From Diadema setosum (Eukaryota > Echinodermata > Echinoidea > Diadematoida > Diadematidae): a DNA stretch of 64,000 bases. The stretch's first letter is position 1; each line of letters opens with the position of its first letter. This document shows positions 1-10,193 of the stretch, piece by piece. Where the stretch lies: positions 7,676,641 through 7,740,640 of the forward strand of contig NC_092705.1 in the NCBI RefSeq assembly GCF_964275005.1. The letters are read 5' to 3'. Both the position numbers and the translations under genes were made by a program. The notes under the pieces were generated by a model that was not told the origin of the DNA, did no database searches, and worked only from the letters and a program-made list of their open reading frames with translations.

Positions 1-725
1 TGATCAAATTGACACTAAATCTGAAAGATGAGCAGAAATAGTTTAGCACCCTAATATGGTAGAATGTCAGCTTTCATAATTCTTGAAATATTGCTTTGTA
101 AAAAGTCTTTCAAAACACATTTACATGCAGTGCAATGAGGAAAATGGAGCGATTTATTGTTTTTTATCAAATTTTGGATTAAATATCAAGGTCATTATTA
201 TGTAATAAAAGTGCTTTGTGGTATATATTACTAAAATATGTATAACAGTCTATCCCAACTGCAAATATCACAGGGCTAGTGCTTTTCATCTTGAAAGCGT
301 GGACATTTGAAATGTCCTCTAAACCCAATATGCGGTATTACATGGATGGCAGACTAGTCCTCAGAATTCACTGTTGGTGGCAGGATGAATGTAACGTAAT
401 GACACACACAAATTATTGATAATGTGAATTATCCCTTCCACGTACATTAAGTAAACATGAAACTCATTTTCATCATATTTGCCGAACCAAGATGTATGTC
501 TAATAATTGAAGCCTATCAAACTGGATTACAGGTATACAAATTTGTACATCACAGTACAAAACCATCATGGGTGAGTGGGACTATTTCATCCTACAGAAT
601 AATAATACCTGAAGACATCTTCAAATATCTTTCTTTTATTACAGGCTGAATATATGCTGGCTTCATAAAAGTTCCACACAAATCCAACTTGTACTCTGAA
701 CCTGTACTCATGTCACTGTATTGTA
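1..725. other. Non-coding, probably intron or 3-prime region of the minus-strand gene
   Basis: No exon with good splice sites and an open frame was found here on either strand. The stretch lies downstream of the last exon I can support for the minus-strand gene (1568-1688), so it is either intron or 3-prime untranslated sequence. That exon ends two bases into a codon, so at least one further exon should lie here or beyond the left edge. Confidence 0.4.
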
Positions 726-1416
726 TGTGACCCTGCCTCACAAAACAAACAAAAAGTCGCCAGATATGGATTTTTAGTTAAAAGTAGATTCTGAAAGAGC
801 AGACTCTAAGCTTTAAAACGATGTATAACTCAATTCAAATGGACTCTTCTAACCTATCTAAATATTCGAAAGAAAGGACACACTCTGAAAAGTGTGAACT
901 GAGAAAACAGGCTCTGAAGTACAGGGTGTATTCAAGCACTTAATCTTTACCAAGCTCTGCTAGGCTGTGGGATAAATTGAACAAAAAACAGGATGTTGAC
1001 CACCGGAGCAACAACAATGAAGGGATTATCAAATTAAGCTGATATTATACATGCTTCATTAGCACATTCTGTACATGATTAATGCCAACTTTCAATGCAG
1101 TAGCATCATTCTCTCCAAAGTTATTGGAGTTGAAAGTGAAGAGTATGGACAGGGTTTTTAAGAAATGAAAAGAGGGTTCTATGAGAAACAACTACTCACA
1201 CTATTCCACCAAAAAGTGTTCGAGAAAAACTGCTGAAAACACAAGTTCCTGTTTGTTTTATGATCCCAAACTTTAATACAATATAGAAAAAGACTTGCTC
1301 TTTCAGAATTTATGAAAAGCTCAAGATTGGTTAGGTTGACCCATTTCACCTATTTTCAGTCCTCTCATAAAATCGCTGTGTGCGACTTTTTGTTCGTTTT
1401 GTGGTGCGTGGTCACA
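726..1416. mobile_element. MITE, TA-flanked, copy 1 (Tc1/mariner-like target site)
   Basis: The ends are inverted repeats of about 35 bp. The left end begins TGTGACCCTGCCTCACAAAA and the right end read in reverse begins TGTGACCACGCACCACAAAA; both continue into a shared AACAAAAAGTCGC motif. The element is flanked on both sides by TA, the target duplication used by the Tc1/mariner superfamily. It has no coding capacity, so it is a non-autonomous element. A second copy of the same family lies at 2652-3301, and internal sequence is alignable along nearly the whole length. Confidence 0.8.
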
Positions 1417-1567
1417 TATGATGAGTAAATCCCACTATACCTTTATTCCCAACACTTCAAACACTATTTTTTGTGTTTGGGAAGGGGAGGGGGAGGGGTG
1501 AGAGAGGAGGGGATATGAACAGGAGGATGAATTTGACTTCTGCTGACAAAAATTTAATCACACCTAC

Positions 1568-1688
1568 CCTATCAAGGAGTCTGTCTTTGTACTCTCTGTT
1601 GATTGACGAGGCTGAAGCTTTCCATCCTGTGACTGGCGGTGCAGGAGAAGCTCGGATAAACTCTCATCTCTCGTCACGCTGTCTTGAC
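1568..1688 (-). CDS. Coding exon 3 (of those visible) of an unrecognised minus-strand gene
   Basis: On the minus strand a 3-prime splice site (TTGTTCCCAG) precedes 1688 and a 5-prime splice site (GTAGGT) follows 1568. The 121-bp exon is open only in the frame demanded by the preceding exon at 2242-2320: that exon leaves one base, this one supplies two to finish a glycine codon. It encodes about 39 residues including SLSELLLHRQSQDGK and QSTESTKTDS, a polar serine-rich stretch. The matching phase across three exons is the main support. The exon ends with two bases of a further codon, so the gene continues to the left. No family was recognised. Confidence 0.65.
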
Positions 1689-2241
1689 CTGGGAACAAGT
1701 ATCAAAATATTATATTGTGTAATGACACTGACTTGTTGATTTTTTTTTGTTGTCTGAGTGTCTCCTCATATCATTCATACCAGTTGTTCAAGTAGCCATA
1801 AAAGATCCTACGAATAACTACACCGTGCAATAGAAATGTCTCCTACATCAAAATCCTGCCATACTTAAGTATTCCTTTTATCTAAACAATAACAAATAAA
1901 AGTGACTGTACTTTCTAATGCAAGCCTTTAGAATTTGTTAGTTAGGCTACTGTCATGAAGGATACAGAATTCCTTGTAAATATTAGCACATAATACATGT
2001 AACACTGATGCCTTATGCCACCAGTTTGTTTACTGCATGATACATTTTGACCCTTCCATTACATCTGCTAATGTGTCCAAATTGTTGTAATGACACTCAC
2101 ATCTTTATGTTTCTGAAAATTAAATCTAACTGAAGATCTAGAAACATTGGTAAAATTGGACAATGAGTTGAGTTCTGTTTTATCCTGCAGACATTTTATA
2201 ATGCAAGAAGAAGAAGAAGAAGAAAAAAAAAAGGACAATAC

Positions 2242-2320
2242 CAGAGGGTGATATCATGCTGCTCAAGGTCTGTTGTAGGTTCTCAATTTCAGCAAACTCT
2301 GGAGGCAGAGGTTGAGAATT
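2242..2320 (-). CDS. Coding exon 2 (of those visible) of the same unrecognised gene
   Basis: The minus strand shows a 3-prime splice site (TTTCTATCACAG) just before 2320 and a 5-prime site (GTATTG) just after 2242. The 79-bp exon starts in phase 0, matching the end of the exon at 3544-4556, and ends with one base of the next codon. It encodes LPPEFAEIENLQQTLSSMI and a few flanking residues, which looks like a short amphipathic helix or coiled-coil segment. A (GAA)n-like tract lies in the intron just beyond it at 2207-2231. Confidence 0.65.
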
Positions 2321-2651
2321 CTGTGATAGAAAACAAACAAACATCCTGTCATACTACTGGGAATATTTAGCCTTTAAATGCTCAGTATGAGAACACGATT
2401 TCCCCCAACTCTCACAAATATGCCACAATCTGACAACTGAGGCTAACATTAATTCAACACAGTACATTTCATTTAGGCCAATGTAAGTGCAATATAACCA
2501 CGAAATATCACATCTCTCTAGAATAGAGTACAATGACCTGCATGCATCATATGTTTGTTTGTTTGTTTTTGCTTTGGAACACTCAAGACTATGGGAAATT
2601 GTCAAGTTACTAGTATCATTGGAAAGAGAAATATTCCAAGGTTCCTGCATA

Positions 2652-3301
2652 TGTGACCCTGCACCTCAAAACAAAACAGACATGAATTTTTAGTTAAGAC
2701 CATATTCTGAAAGAGCAGACTTTAAGCTTTGAAATGATGTATAACTCAAATCAAATGGACTCTCCTAACATATCTAAATATTGGAAAGAAAGCACAAACT
2801 CAGGAAAAGTGTGAACTGAGAAAAGAGTCTCTAAAGTACAATGTCTATTCAAGCGCTTAATCTTTACCAAACCGTGCTGGCTGTGCGATGAAAGGGACAA
2901 AAAACAGGAAGTAAACCACCAGAGTAACAACAATGAAGGGATTATCAGATTAAACCGAAATTAAGCATGCCTCATTAACACATTCTGTCCATAATTAATG
3001 CCAACTTTCAAAGCAGTAGCACTGTCCTTTCAAAAGTTTATGCAGTTGAAAGTGAAGAGTGTGGACAAGGTGTTTCAGAAATGAAAAAGGGATTCTAAAG
3101 ACACGCCTAATACTGCTAAAAAAACACACTTTCTTGCCCGTTTTATGATACCAAATTTTAACATAATGTAAAAGAACACCCGCTCTTTCAGAAAATATGA
3201 AAAAGTCAAGTTCGGCTAGGTTGACCCATTTCACTTATTTTCAGTCCTCACGCAAAATTAGTGTGTCCGACTTTATGTTCGTTTTGAGGTGCACGGTCAC
3301 A
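2652..3301. mobile_element. MITE, TA-flanked, copy 2
   Basis: Same family as 726-1416, in the same orientation. The left end begins TGTGACCCTGCACCTCAAAA and the right end read in reverse begins TGTGACCGTGCACCTCAAAA, with TA on both outer sides (2650-2651 and 3302-3303). The interior is similar to copy 1 almost throughout, with small gaps. It lies in the intron between the exons at 2242-2320 and 3544-4556. No coding capacity. Confidence 0.8.
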
Positions 3302-3543
3302 TACATGTATATTGTCAACATCCTGAAAACTACAGTATGCAAAAGACTAAAATACAACTGCAGTCTACTTCAGTTATCATTACAGTATTTGACACATAAT
3401 ATATTACAGGCTGTGTATATCCTAGAGGAAGTTGTTAACTCAGCAAGGAAATTATTCCACTTAATTCCACTTCTCTTGTTGCTCATATACAGTAAACTCT
3501 ATTTGCCCAACAATGCAAGCAATTCAGGAGATAGTAACATCAC

Positions 3544-4556
3544 CTGAAAACTCTCCAACTTCCGATCACTTTGCAATCCCCGTGTTGTGTCCTTGGGACT
3601 TGAGGATGGAAGATTTCTGGCCGACGCCAAGGCTGAGAGTCCCATGGACTCATCCATGACAGCTCCCCCTTCTTCCCTCATTTCATCTCTCCCAACTCCT
3701 TCATCAGCAGCATACTGCAAATGGTAGCCATGGTAATGAGGCGGCAGGCTGTCTGTCGAGTGGATGCTTTCTGCTTCGTCTCGCAACTGCTGCTGATGAA
3801 CGTCCTTCTTCCGATTCAGGGCACTGTACTCATGCACTTTGTTAGAAGATCTACTCCCTGTGTCGGCCATTGAAGAAAATGTGCCACCTCTGTAGTCATT
3901 ACTAGCAGCACCACTGTAAGCACTCAGAGTATTTCCACGCCATGAATGGGAACCAGTAGGGGGTCCTGCGAGTGTCTCTGTAGACTCACCAGCTTTGTGA
4001 TTTTTGACGTACTGGGCCTGCTGCGTGAACAGCTGCTTGTTCACCACAACCTCCGATGTCCTCACCATGAGATCACCGTTCACACGACTGCTCCGGTGTG
4101 AATGATCATACTGCTTGCTTTCACTGTATCCCCCTCGCTGCATCACAGACTTCCAGTCTCTATCGATAGTGCTGGGCTCGGAAGAAAAATGTTTTGGCAC
4201 CTTGCCTCTGACTTCGGGGGCAAGCCGCTCATAGGAGTGAGGGATACAGTCTCCAGCTCTTGGAACTGTGGCAGCAGCAGAAGTTGAATTATTGCTAATC
4301 TGCCCAAGTGGAGAAAAGAGTGCAGAAACATCTACAGCAGCATCAAGTCTTGTGCTAGCGGCAGAATGTTGCAATGTGGTCAGAGATCCCGATGAGTTCG
4401 CAGATGTTTGGGGTTTGGGGCTCTGGGTAGGTGTTGAATCTGAAATACTACCTAGAGGTTCAATGCCACTTAACGCATCATTGTTGGTAGTGATCGTGCC
4501 ATCAAGCTTGTCTGGTGTGAGTTGAATGCCTGCCACACTCATCTTGTCTGCGTCAT
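3544..4556 (-). CDS. Large coding exon of an unrecognised, mostly disordered protein
   Basis: This 1013-bp exon is open throughout on the minus strand (about 337 codons). It is bounded by a 3-prime splice site (TATTTTCATAG) before 4556 and a 5-prime site (CAG then GTGATG) after 3544. The peptide is rich in Ser, Thr, Gln, Asn and Gly with few hydrophobic stretches, so it is probably disordered; short ordered-looking pieces include YERLAPEVRGKVPKHF and LFTQQAQYVKNHK. A methionine lies seven codons into the exon (MSVAGIQLTPDK) and could be the true start if the upstream exon is untranslated. The exon ends in phase 0, which matches the next exon at 2242-2320. I see no catalytic motif, transmembrane segment or known domain and cannot name the gene. 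The antisense open frames in this exon are shadows. Confidence 0.75.
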
Positions 4557-5300
4557 CTATGAAAATATTGAAAATTGTACAAAATTGTGAATATATTATG
4601 AACATACTTTGTTATTAATGCTTGGATATCGGTACAAACCATTGGTGCATTGTATCAAAAAACAGACATGACCCGGCCACAAAACTGTACAGCTAGCTGT
4701 ACATTGCTGCACGTTGTACCGTACTCGGCAAAATATTCAACCCCTCACATACATGACAACATGTACTGTTATCGTACAAAAACATTACATAATGATGCAC
4801 TACAATTTCACTACGATCCGTTTTCAGCCAGACAACATGACTCACAGCCCTAAATTGGTCGGAGGCCATTTCTAAAAATCAGCCAAGCCCAAGGACCATA
4901 CAGGCACACATACGCAGCATGAGAGTATGTTATAGGATACTACATTGTATATGCAAATGTGTACAGTGTGTATTTAAATTTTTCGACAGTCCACAGCATG
5001 ACAGAGACCAGAGTATTTGCCAAGAGTGAAGAGTGTGTCATGAAAGATGACATTTTTGTGTGAGATTGCAAGCTTATGACTGATATGAGTCAAGTCAAAC
5101 TTTTCTGAGCACATTTGATCTCCAGATCGAGATCCATAAAGATAGGTAAATTTAACAACTTTCGCTGCACAGATCTTTAAGTTTATTAATTTTAGAATAG
5201 ATGAATGAAACATGCTAATAAATGATAGCATATTTTGCCTTTAATTAATGACATGGCACTGAATACCGTTTGTTTCAGACTGTAGCTGTTTGGTAGGGCC
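4557..5300. other. Intron or 5-prime region of the minus-strand gene; no exon supported
   Basis: The stretch is AT-rich and has no convincing coding segment. It separates the large exon at 3544-4556 from the CpG-rich region near 5360. The 5-prime exon or exons of the minus-strand gene should lie here or just beyond, but no splice donor could be picked with confidence. Confidence 0.4.
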
Positions 5301-6090
5301 TCTTTCAGGAAATTCTATTCTACCAGGCATATGGTTTCATAATTAACGTTACAGTGACAGTGTATGGTCTCCTCGCTCGCCTCGCGCCTTGCTTGGTCAG
5401 TGAAAAAGCAGCTGCAGTAGCGTAGCGCAGCGCAGCAGCGGCAGACACCAGCAGCGGCGGCCTGGTGACGACGCGACGTCGATGCTGCGAGCACATGCAC
5501 GGGAAGCTTGTAGCTAGCAAGCTTGTATTATGTAGCACCTAGTAGTAAGTAGCTACGACATGTAGGCCTGCGTGCATTATGTGTGTAGCTCACAAGTTTA
5601 CAACATTTAACCTCCTCAACACCACTCTGAGAAATGTTCTCACCGTTCAGTTCTCAATGTCTAACAGAATTCCAATTTTACGCCGATGACGTACATTGTG
5701 ATTACCTGATTAAGGCATCTCGACGGCAACATAACAACTTACAGTTTCGGGATATTTCAAGAGACACCGTTCAAACTTTGCTGCAAAATCAAAATAACTG
5801 GTAGTGCGCACGCGCGAGTCAAAATTTAATTTCGCTGCTGCATGCATGTAGCGCAGAGCACATATGTTTTCAACGTGTATCAAAGCGAACTAAGAGTCGG
5901 CCAATTCCCATTCATCGGAAGGAAAAACAAGTGCACTTTGTACTCACGACGAACGATGAACTTGCTTTCATTGATACACACGTAATTTATTGGTAAAGGG
6001 ATTTTGCGGAATTCCAGCCTCCTTTTCGCCTTTGGATGGTATGAGCTCTCTTCGGACGACACAAAAAAGTCATCGCAAATCTGCAGAATT
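5300..6090. promoter_or_regulatory. Possible shared promoter between the minus-strand gene and KCTD copy 1
   Basis: The interval lies head-to-head between the minus-strand gene and the plus-strand KCTD gene. It holds the most CpG-rich stretch of the left end (about 5360-5480, with repeated CGC and GCAGC triplets) in otherwise AT-rich DNA. At 5927-5955 it carries a version of the AAGTGC...ACTCACGACGAAC box found upstream of KCTD copies 2, 3 and 5. That box is about 140 bp before this start codon and about 155-190 bp before the others. No clear TATA box was seen. A bidirectional promoter is inferred from layout and composition only. Confidence 0.4.
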
Positions 6091-6801
6091 ATGAACGACT
6101 TTGTTAACCTAAATGTCGGTGGAACAATATACACCACGTCCAGGGCTACCCTTTGCCGTTTTCCTGATTCAATGCTTGGTTCAATGTTCAGCGACCGACT
6201 GCCGTCCACTCGAGATGAAAAGGGGAATTACCTAATCGATGGGGACGGTCCCTTGTTCAGACATGTCCTCAACTTTCTTCGCAGGTCAAGTTTAGTCCTT
6301 CCAGAAGACTTCAAAGAACTGGACATGCTTGCCCAGGAGGCTGACTATTACCAGATTAATGAATTGATTGACGCCGTCACTCAACTCAGAAATGCAGTCG
6401 CCATTGAAAGGGAAAAAGAGGAGGCAGAAAAGAATTGCGTTAAAGAGCAAGAATTTCTTGAGGTAGAATTTGAATGTGCAAACGGACGCTGGATCATATT
6501 CGGGAGCTCGGATATCTTGCAGAAGATCCCCGTTGTTATGGAGAGCTTCGGAAATCACCAGCGACTCGTCAGAAACCAACTGGACCACATTTTCGGACCA
6601 GAGGAGAATGGTCTGATTATTCCCCGTGAGCAGCCACTGAATCGTGTGAAACTCTTCAGGCAAATAACACAGCTTGGTTTTAAGCTTGTATCTTTGTCGT
6701 CCAGTGGAGGGGATGAACGTTCTACTGACAGGTGGATTTTTGCCAGGGATGCGAAAACAACGTCTGGCACAGTAGATCCCAAACTGGCCAAAGCAAAATG
6801 A
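6091..6801 (+). CDS. KCTD copy 1: BTB/POZ (T1-type) protein, KCTD6/11/21-like
   Basis: Intronless gene for a 236-residue protein. Residues 1-98 form a KCTD-type BTB/T1 domain, with NVGGTIYTTSRATL near the N-terminus, then FPDSMLGSMFS, DGDGPLFRHVLNFLR and EADYYQI. A charged linker of about 20 residues (EREKEEAEK) follows. The C-terminal domain ends with KLFRQITQLGFKLVSLSS and DRWIFARDAKTTSG, the arrangement seen in vertebrate KCTD6, KCTD11 and KCTD21. Known members bind Cullin-3 through the BTB domain and substrates such as HDAC1 through the C-terminus; that role here is inferred from family membership. I chose the ATG at 6091 because the other copies start at the same place; the frame runs open a little upstream without a methionine that aligns. 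The linker is longer than in copies 2-5. The antisense frames over this gene are shadows. Confidence 0.9.
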   Translation: MNDFVNLNVGGTIYTTSRATLCRFPDSMLGSMFSDRLPSTRDEKGNYLIDGDGPLFRHVLNFLRRSSLVLPEDFKELDMLAQEADYYQINELIDAVTQLRNAVAIEREKEEAEKNCVKEQEFLEVEFECANGRWIIFGSSDILQKIPVVMESFGNHQRLVRNQLDHIFGPEENGLIIPREQPLNRVKLFRQITQLGFKLVSLSSSGGDERSTDRWIFARDAKTTSGTVDPKLAKAK

Positions 6802-7605
6802 CAGCAGTTTGCTACATTTCCTATATTGATAACAAAAGTAAGCGATATGTAAGCCTCATAATGATAGATGTAATCTGTGAAAACGTACCGTACTTGATCA
6901 TATGCCATGCCTAGATCTAATTTAAGGACCAAGGTCTATTGTACAGTATTATTTGTCATAGGAGAGGGTATTGTATCCATCTCTGAATTTTTCCCTCAGA
7001 GTCAGAGGACAAAAAGAAGCAGGCAAAGCACTTGGTCTATGTGATTACTCACAAAGTCATAAAAATTATTCATTATCATGGTTTTTGCAAAGTTGTCAAT
7101 AACATTTGTATATACAGTAGGTTCTCTCTGATTTGTTGAAAATTGCCTTCAAGTTGATCCTGCAAAAAAAAAAGCTTTTACATGGGGCAAAATTGCAGTA
7201 AAATTCTGAACAAAATTTTCATCATTTAATTTGTTGATATGATTATTCTTATTGCTACAGTATTCATGCATCAGAATACAACAATTTACTGTAGACCTAC
7301 TGTACCTCTTCAGCCCAAGTTGATGACAAATATTCGAGAGAAACCAGCGTAAGGCTCAGATTTCATGATCGTACTGCACATGAGCATTTCAAGCAATTTA
7401 CGATAAAATCTGAGGTAAAATGTGTGTTACTTAGCATTTCTACATTCATTTCGGCCTATACAACATCATTCCTATGAGATAGGTGACCTGCAAAGTCCCA
7501 TGCGTACAACATTTCATTTTGATGCAGAAATATGCATATTTAAAATTACTATTTTGTAGGCCCTACTAGTGTTCAATTACACTACACTGTATGTCTTGCT
7601 GTAGT
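6802..7605. other. 3-prime flank of KCTD copy 1
   Basis: A stretch just after the stop codon (about 6800-6845) resembles the sequence after the stop of copies 2-4, including a GCAGTTT then ACAAAAGTAAGC motif. The rest is AT-rich and holds nothing I recognise. Confidence 0.5.
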
Positions 7606-7997
7606 TTAAAGGGATCGTGTAGTGTTGGTTGAGACCTAATTTCAGGTTTCTAAAAATTTTTGGTGAGATAATGAGAAACCTCTTATGAATTGTGAAAGAG
7701 CATGTAATTCCATGAGGAATTCAACGTTTATTTGATGAAAATTGGTTTAGAAATGGCTGAGATATCCAAAACAGAGCGATTCTGATAAAGTGTGGGGCCC
7801 ACACTTTATTGCGATCGCTTTGTTTTACTGGTTTTTGGATGTTTCAGTCATTCCAAATCCGATTTTCATCAAATAAACTTTGAATTCCTCTTAAAATGGT
7901 ACGCTCTGTACTATTTCATAAGTGTTTTCGTGGTATATTGCAAAAAGTTAAAAGCCCAATTCTCATCTCCACCAATACTGTACCATCATCCCTTTAA
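7606..7997. mobile_element. Foldback MITE with TTAA ends, copy 1
   Basis: The element begins TTAAAGGGATCGTG and ends CATCCCTTTAA, so it is flanked by TTAA, the target site of piggyBac-like transposons. It is a long imperfect palindrome with its centre near 7797, where AAAGTGTGGGGCCCACACTTT is almost perfectly symmetrical. The two arms match for about 90 bp on each side of the centre, including GATGAAAATTGG/CGATTTTCATC. It carries no gene; the open frame over it is accidental. A second copy in the opposite orientation is at 62128-62497. Older related fragments are at 25310-25450, 46190-46320 and 59050-59200. Confidence 0.75.
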
Positions 7998-8084
7998 CCT
8001 GTTGAGGTCGAGCTTAGTAAATGTATTTCCAAAAATTTCTATCTGCACAGGGTCTAACAGATACTCGGGTTGAGAATGATTTAT

Positions 8085-8265
8085 GATCCTATTCATTTAC
8101 TGCCTGATATTGCTATTCAGACAAAATGAATTAGGAAAGCCACATTATAGCAGTAGTGTGTTCAATTTAACTACGTTGTACATGATGTTTTTCCATCACT
8201 ATGACCTCAACTCAAAGTGGAGAATGTGATGCAATGTTTCTGCCGTGGTGCAAAAGTCTTAAGTA
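8085..8265. repeat. KCTD-unit downstream flank, unit 1 segment
   Basis: This segment aligns with 24385-24530 and with the matching part of units 3 and 4 (about 44950-45120 and 57780-57870). Shared landmarks are ATTAGGAAAGCCA, CTCAAAGTGGA and a run ending GCAAAAGT. It shows that unit 1 belongs to the same duplication series even though it is interrupted by insertions. Confidence 0.65.
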
Positions 8266-8800
8266 CAGTGCACTCCCGTTACAACGAACACGGTTATAAC
8301 GAAATTTCGTTATAACGAAGTAAAACTTCTGGTCCCAAAATTATCGCTTTTAATGTCTATGGTACAAAATTCGCTTATAACGAACACGGTTATAGCGAAA
8401 TTTTCATTAGAACGAAGTTTTTTCCGAGCCCCACGGACAAAGAAAAACAAAAGAAATGTGCTTCGTTATAACGAAATGCGGATCGCTTTCGAAAATACGT
8501 AGCGGAACGAGCATGGGCGAACGCTTCACATCACAGTGTGTTCGCTCTGTGTGTCACGCACAGTTTCCGTCAATTTTATGCTCTCTTCAATGTAATATTC
8601 AAGCAAAATTTAAAAGGTACAGTGTACCATCCCGTTTCACATAGCTGCACAGTGTAAGATGAGTATTCAACAAACAGAATATGATATATGCGTGGTTTCC
8701 TTGTTTTGATTATACTGTATTTGTTCGGTTATAACGAAGTTTCGTTATAACGAAAGAAAACTGCCGGTCCCGAGCATTTCGTTATAACGGGAGTGCACTG
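8266..8800. mobile_element. MITE with pogo/Tigger-like ends
   Basis: The left end is CAGTGCACTCCCGTTACAAC and the right end read in reverse is CAGTGCACTCCCGTTATAAC. TA lies directly outside both ends (8264-8265 and 8801-8802). Further copies of CGTTATAACGAA occur just inside each end. Terminal CAGTG with CGTTATAACG subterminal repeats and a TA target is the pattern of pogo/Tigger elements of the Tc1/mariner superfamily. The 535-bp interior has no transposase. Units 2-4 lack the element at the matching position, so it inserted after duplication. Confidence 0.8.
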
Positions 8801-8802
8801 TA

Positions 8803-10005
8803 CTCATAGAACTGCATATACAATGTAGTTTCTCAATTATGTGTATTCATAGAGAGAATTCCACTGCTAGTCCTACACTAATCACTGCATGAGTTTTAGA
8901 AATGGCTGGCATGGCTCCATAAAACACAAATATGAAAAGCAACTCCGGCCAAACTTCTTTACTGACTGTACACTGCGTAATACAATGTATGTCGTTCACC
9001 CAAATACTGTATATGCACATATTTGTGTGCATGATGTTATTTGCCATTTTTCATACACTTACACAAAGTACTATTTACAATGTACAATATTATTGTAGTA
9101 TACTTTGTCTATATGTACAAATAGCTTGAAAGTGCTATTTTATTAGTAGCTGGAACGCTTCTTTTTTTATGAAATCCATTCAAGGTATTAGAAGTGTTGA
9201 ACATATATTAGAACAGATTGTACCTCAGAAAACAGAATTCCTTTTTAGAAACAAAAAGAAGAATACATTGTAGTTAAAGTCGTAATGAATTTCATTGGGC
9301 TTGAATTTTGTGAAGAAATCGCATTACAGTAATTGTGAAACAGACCAGCAGTGACATTAGTACTACAGCTGTACATGTACAACTGTACAGTAAATGGTAG
9401 AATACTGTAAAGCCATACCAATAAGGATGGGCATGCTATGAAATTCATTTACAATTATATTGAAGTGCTTGATAATACAACCGTACATAGAACACTTGTA
9501 TATCTTATGATTTTTCATTCCAAATTATGTTGCCTGACTGCTTTAATGGTTCACATCTTCTTTCCTATACAACTGTATATGTATTCAATTCATTGGGTAG
9601 AAGTATAATGGATGTGTAAGGGAAGGATCAAAGTTTAGCAGCTTCTGTCAAAAAGTAAGCTTTGTAATCATAACGTTTTCATCAGTTAGGCTATGTGGAA
9701 CATACAGTATATTGTACTATTTGTACAACTAAAGCTGTCAGTAATTCTGACCAGTGGTATGGGCAGCTTTGAATTGTAGATTTGATATGCCGATATGTTA
9801 CTATGCTGGACCTACAAGGTTGTATAGGGTGTACTTTGTACCCATGAATTAACAGAATTGTGCAATTTTCCAAATACTGTAAATATCTTTCATTATCAGT
9901 AGTGTGTGTGCTTGCAACTTCAAAAAGATATAACATGTAAATCCAGTTGTGCTGTATTCTTTGTGTAGTAAAATTACTTTTCAGATACAGTGTACATGTT
10001 CTGAG
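8803..10005. other. Unit 1 flank, continued; no gene
   Basis: The first 150 bases continue the flank that aligns with units 2-4 (CATAGAGAG then ACTCCA/GAAATGGCTGG landmarks). The remainder is AT-rich with recurrent GTACA and TACAGT words and no convincing coding segment. The open frames on both strands are short and have no recognisable domain. Confidence 0.5.
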
Positions 10006-10193
10006 GAGGGTGTTTCATAAAACTGTTCATAAAGTTACGAACGACTTTCATACGAACGACTGGTGATCTGTTCTTGTGCTGAATTATTGAAATTCTGATA
10101 TAAAGTACATGTATAGCACATCAGAACTGATCACCAGTCGTTCGTATCAAAGTTGTTTGTAACTTTACAAGTTACAGCTTTATGAAACAGGGC
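10006..10193. mobile_element. Short foldback MITE (GTTTCATAAA ends)
   Basis: An almost complete palindrome of about 188 bp. The left arm begins GGGTGTTTCATAAAACTGT and the right arm in reverse begins CCTGTTTCATAAAGCTGT. Both arms contain GTTACGAAC/GTTACAAAC-type sequence and the exact 20-mer CATACGAACGACTGGTGATC or a one-base variant. The loop is about 50 bases. The RNA would fold into one long hairpin. No coding capacity. A possibly related element with GGGGCATTTCAT ends is at 40777-40916. Confidence 0.75.

Noticed and set aside
1473-1739. 88-codon plus-strand frame overlapping exon 1568-1688
   Set aside because: It is antisense to an exon with good splice sites and matching phase and has no recognisable content of its own.
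5315-5538. Two overlapping minus-strand frames in the CpG-rich region
   Set aside because: High GC content makes long frames by chance; no splice donor links them in phase with the exon at 3544-4556. An untranslated first exon remains possible.
6292-6932. Antisense open frames over KCTD copy 1 (and similar ones over copies 3 and 5)
   Set aside because: Shadows of the real coding strand; they recur only because the BTB sequence is nearly identical in all copies.
7606-7997. Long palindromes considered as regulatory RNAs
   Set aside because: TTAA or TA borders and repeat copies elsewhere in the window make MITEs the better explanation.
7792-8073. 93-codon frame with a hydrophobic stretch
   Set aside because: Lies almost wholly within the TTAA-flanked foldback MITE; the related frame at 62058-62369 is the same element in reverse.
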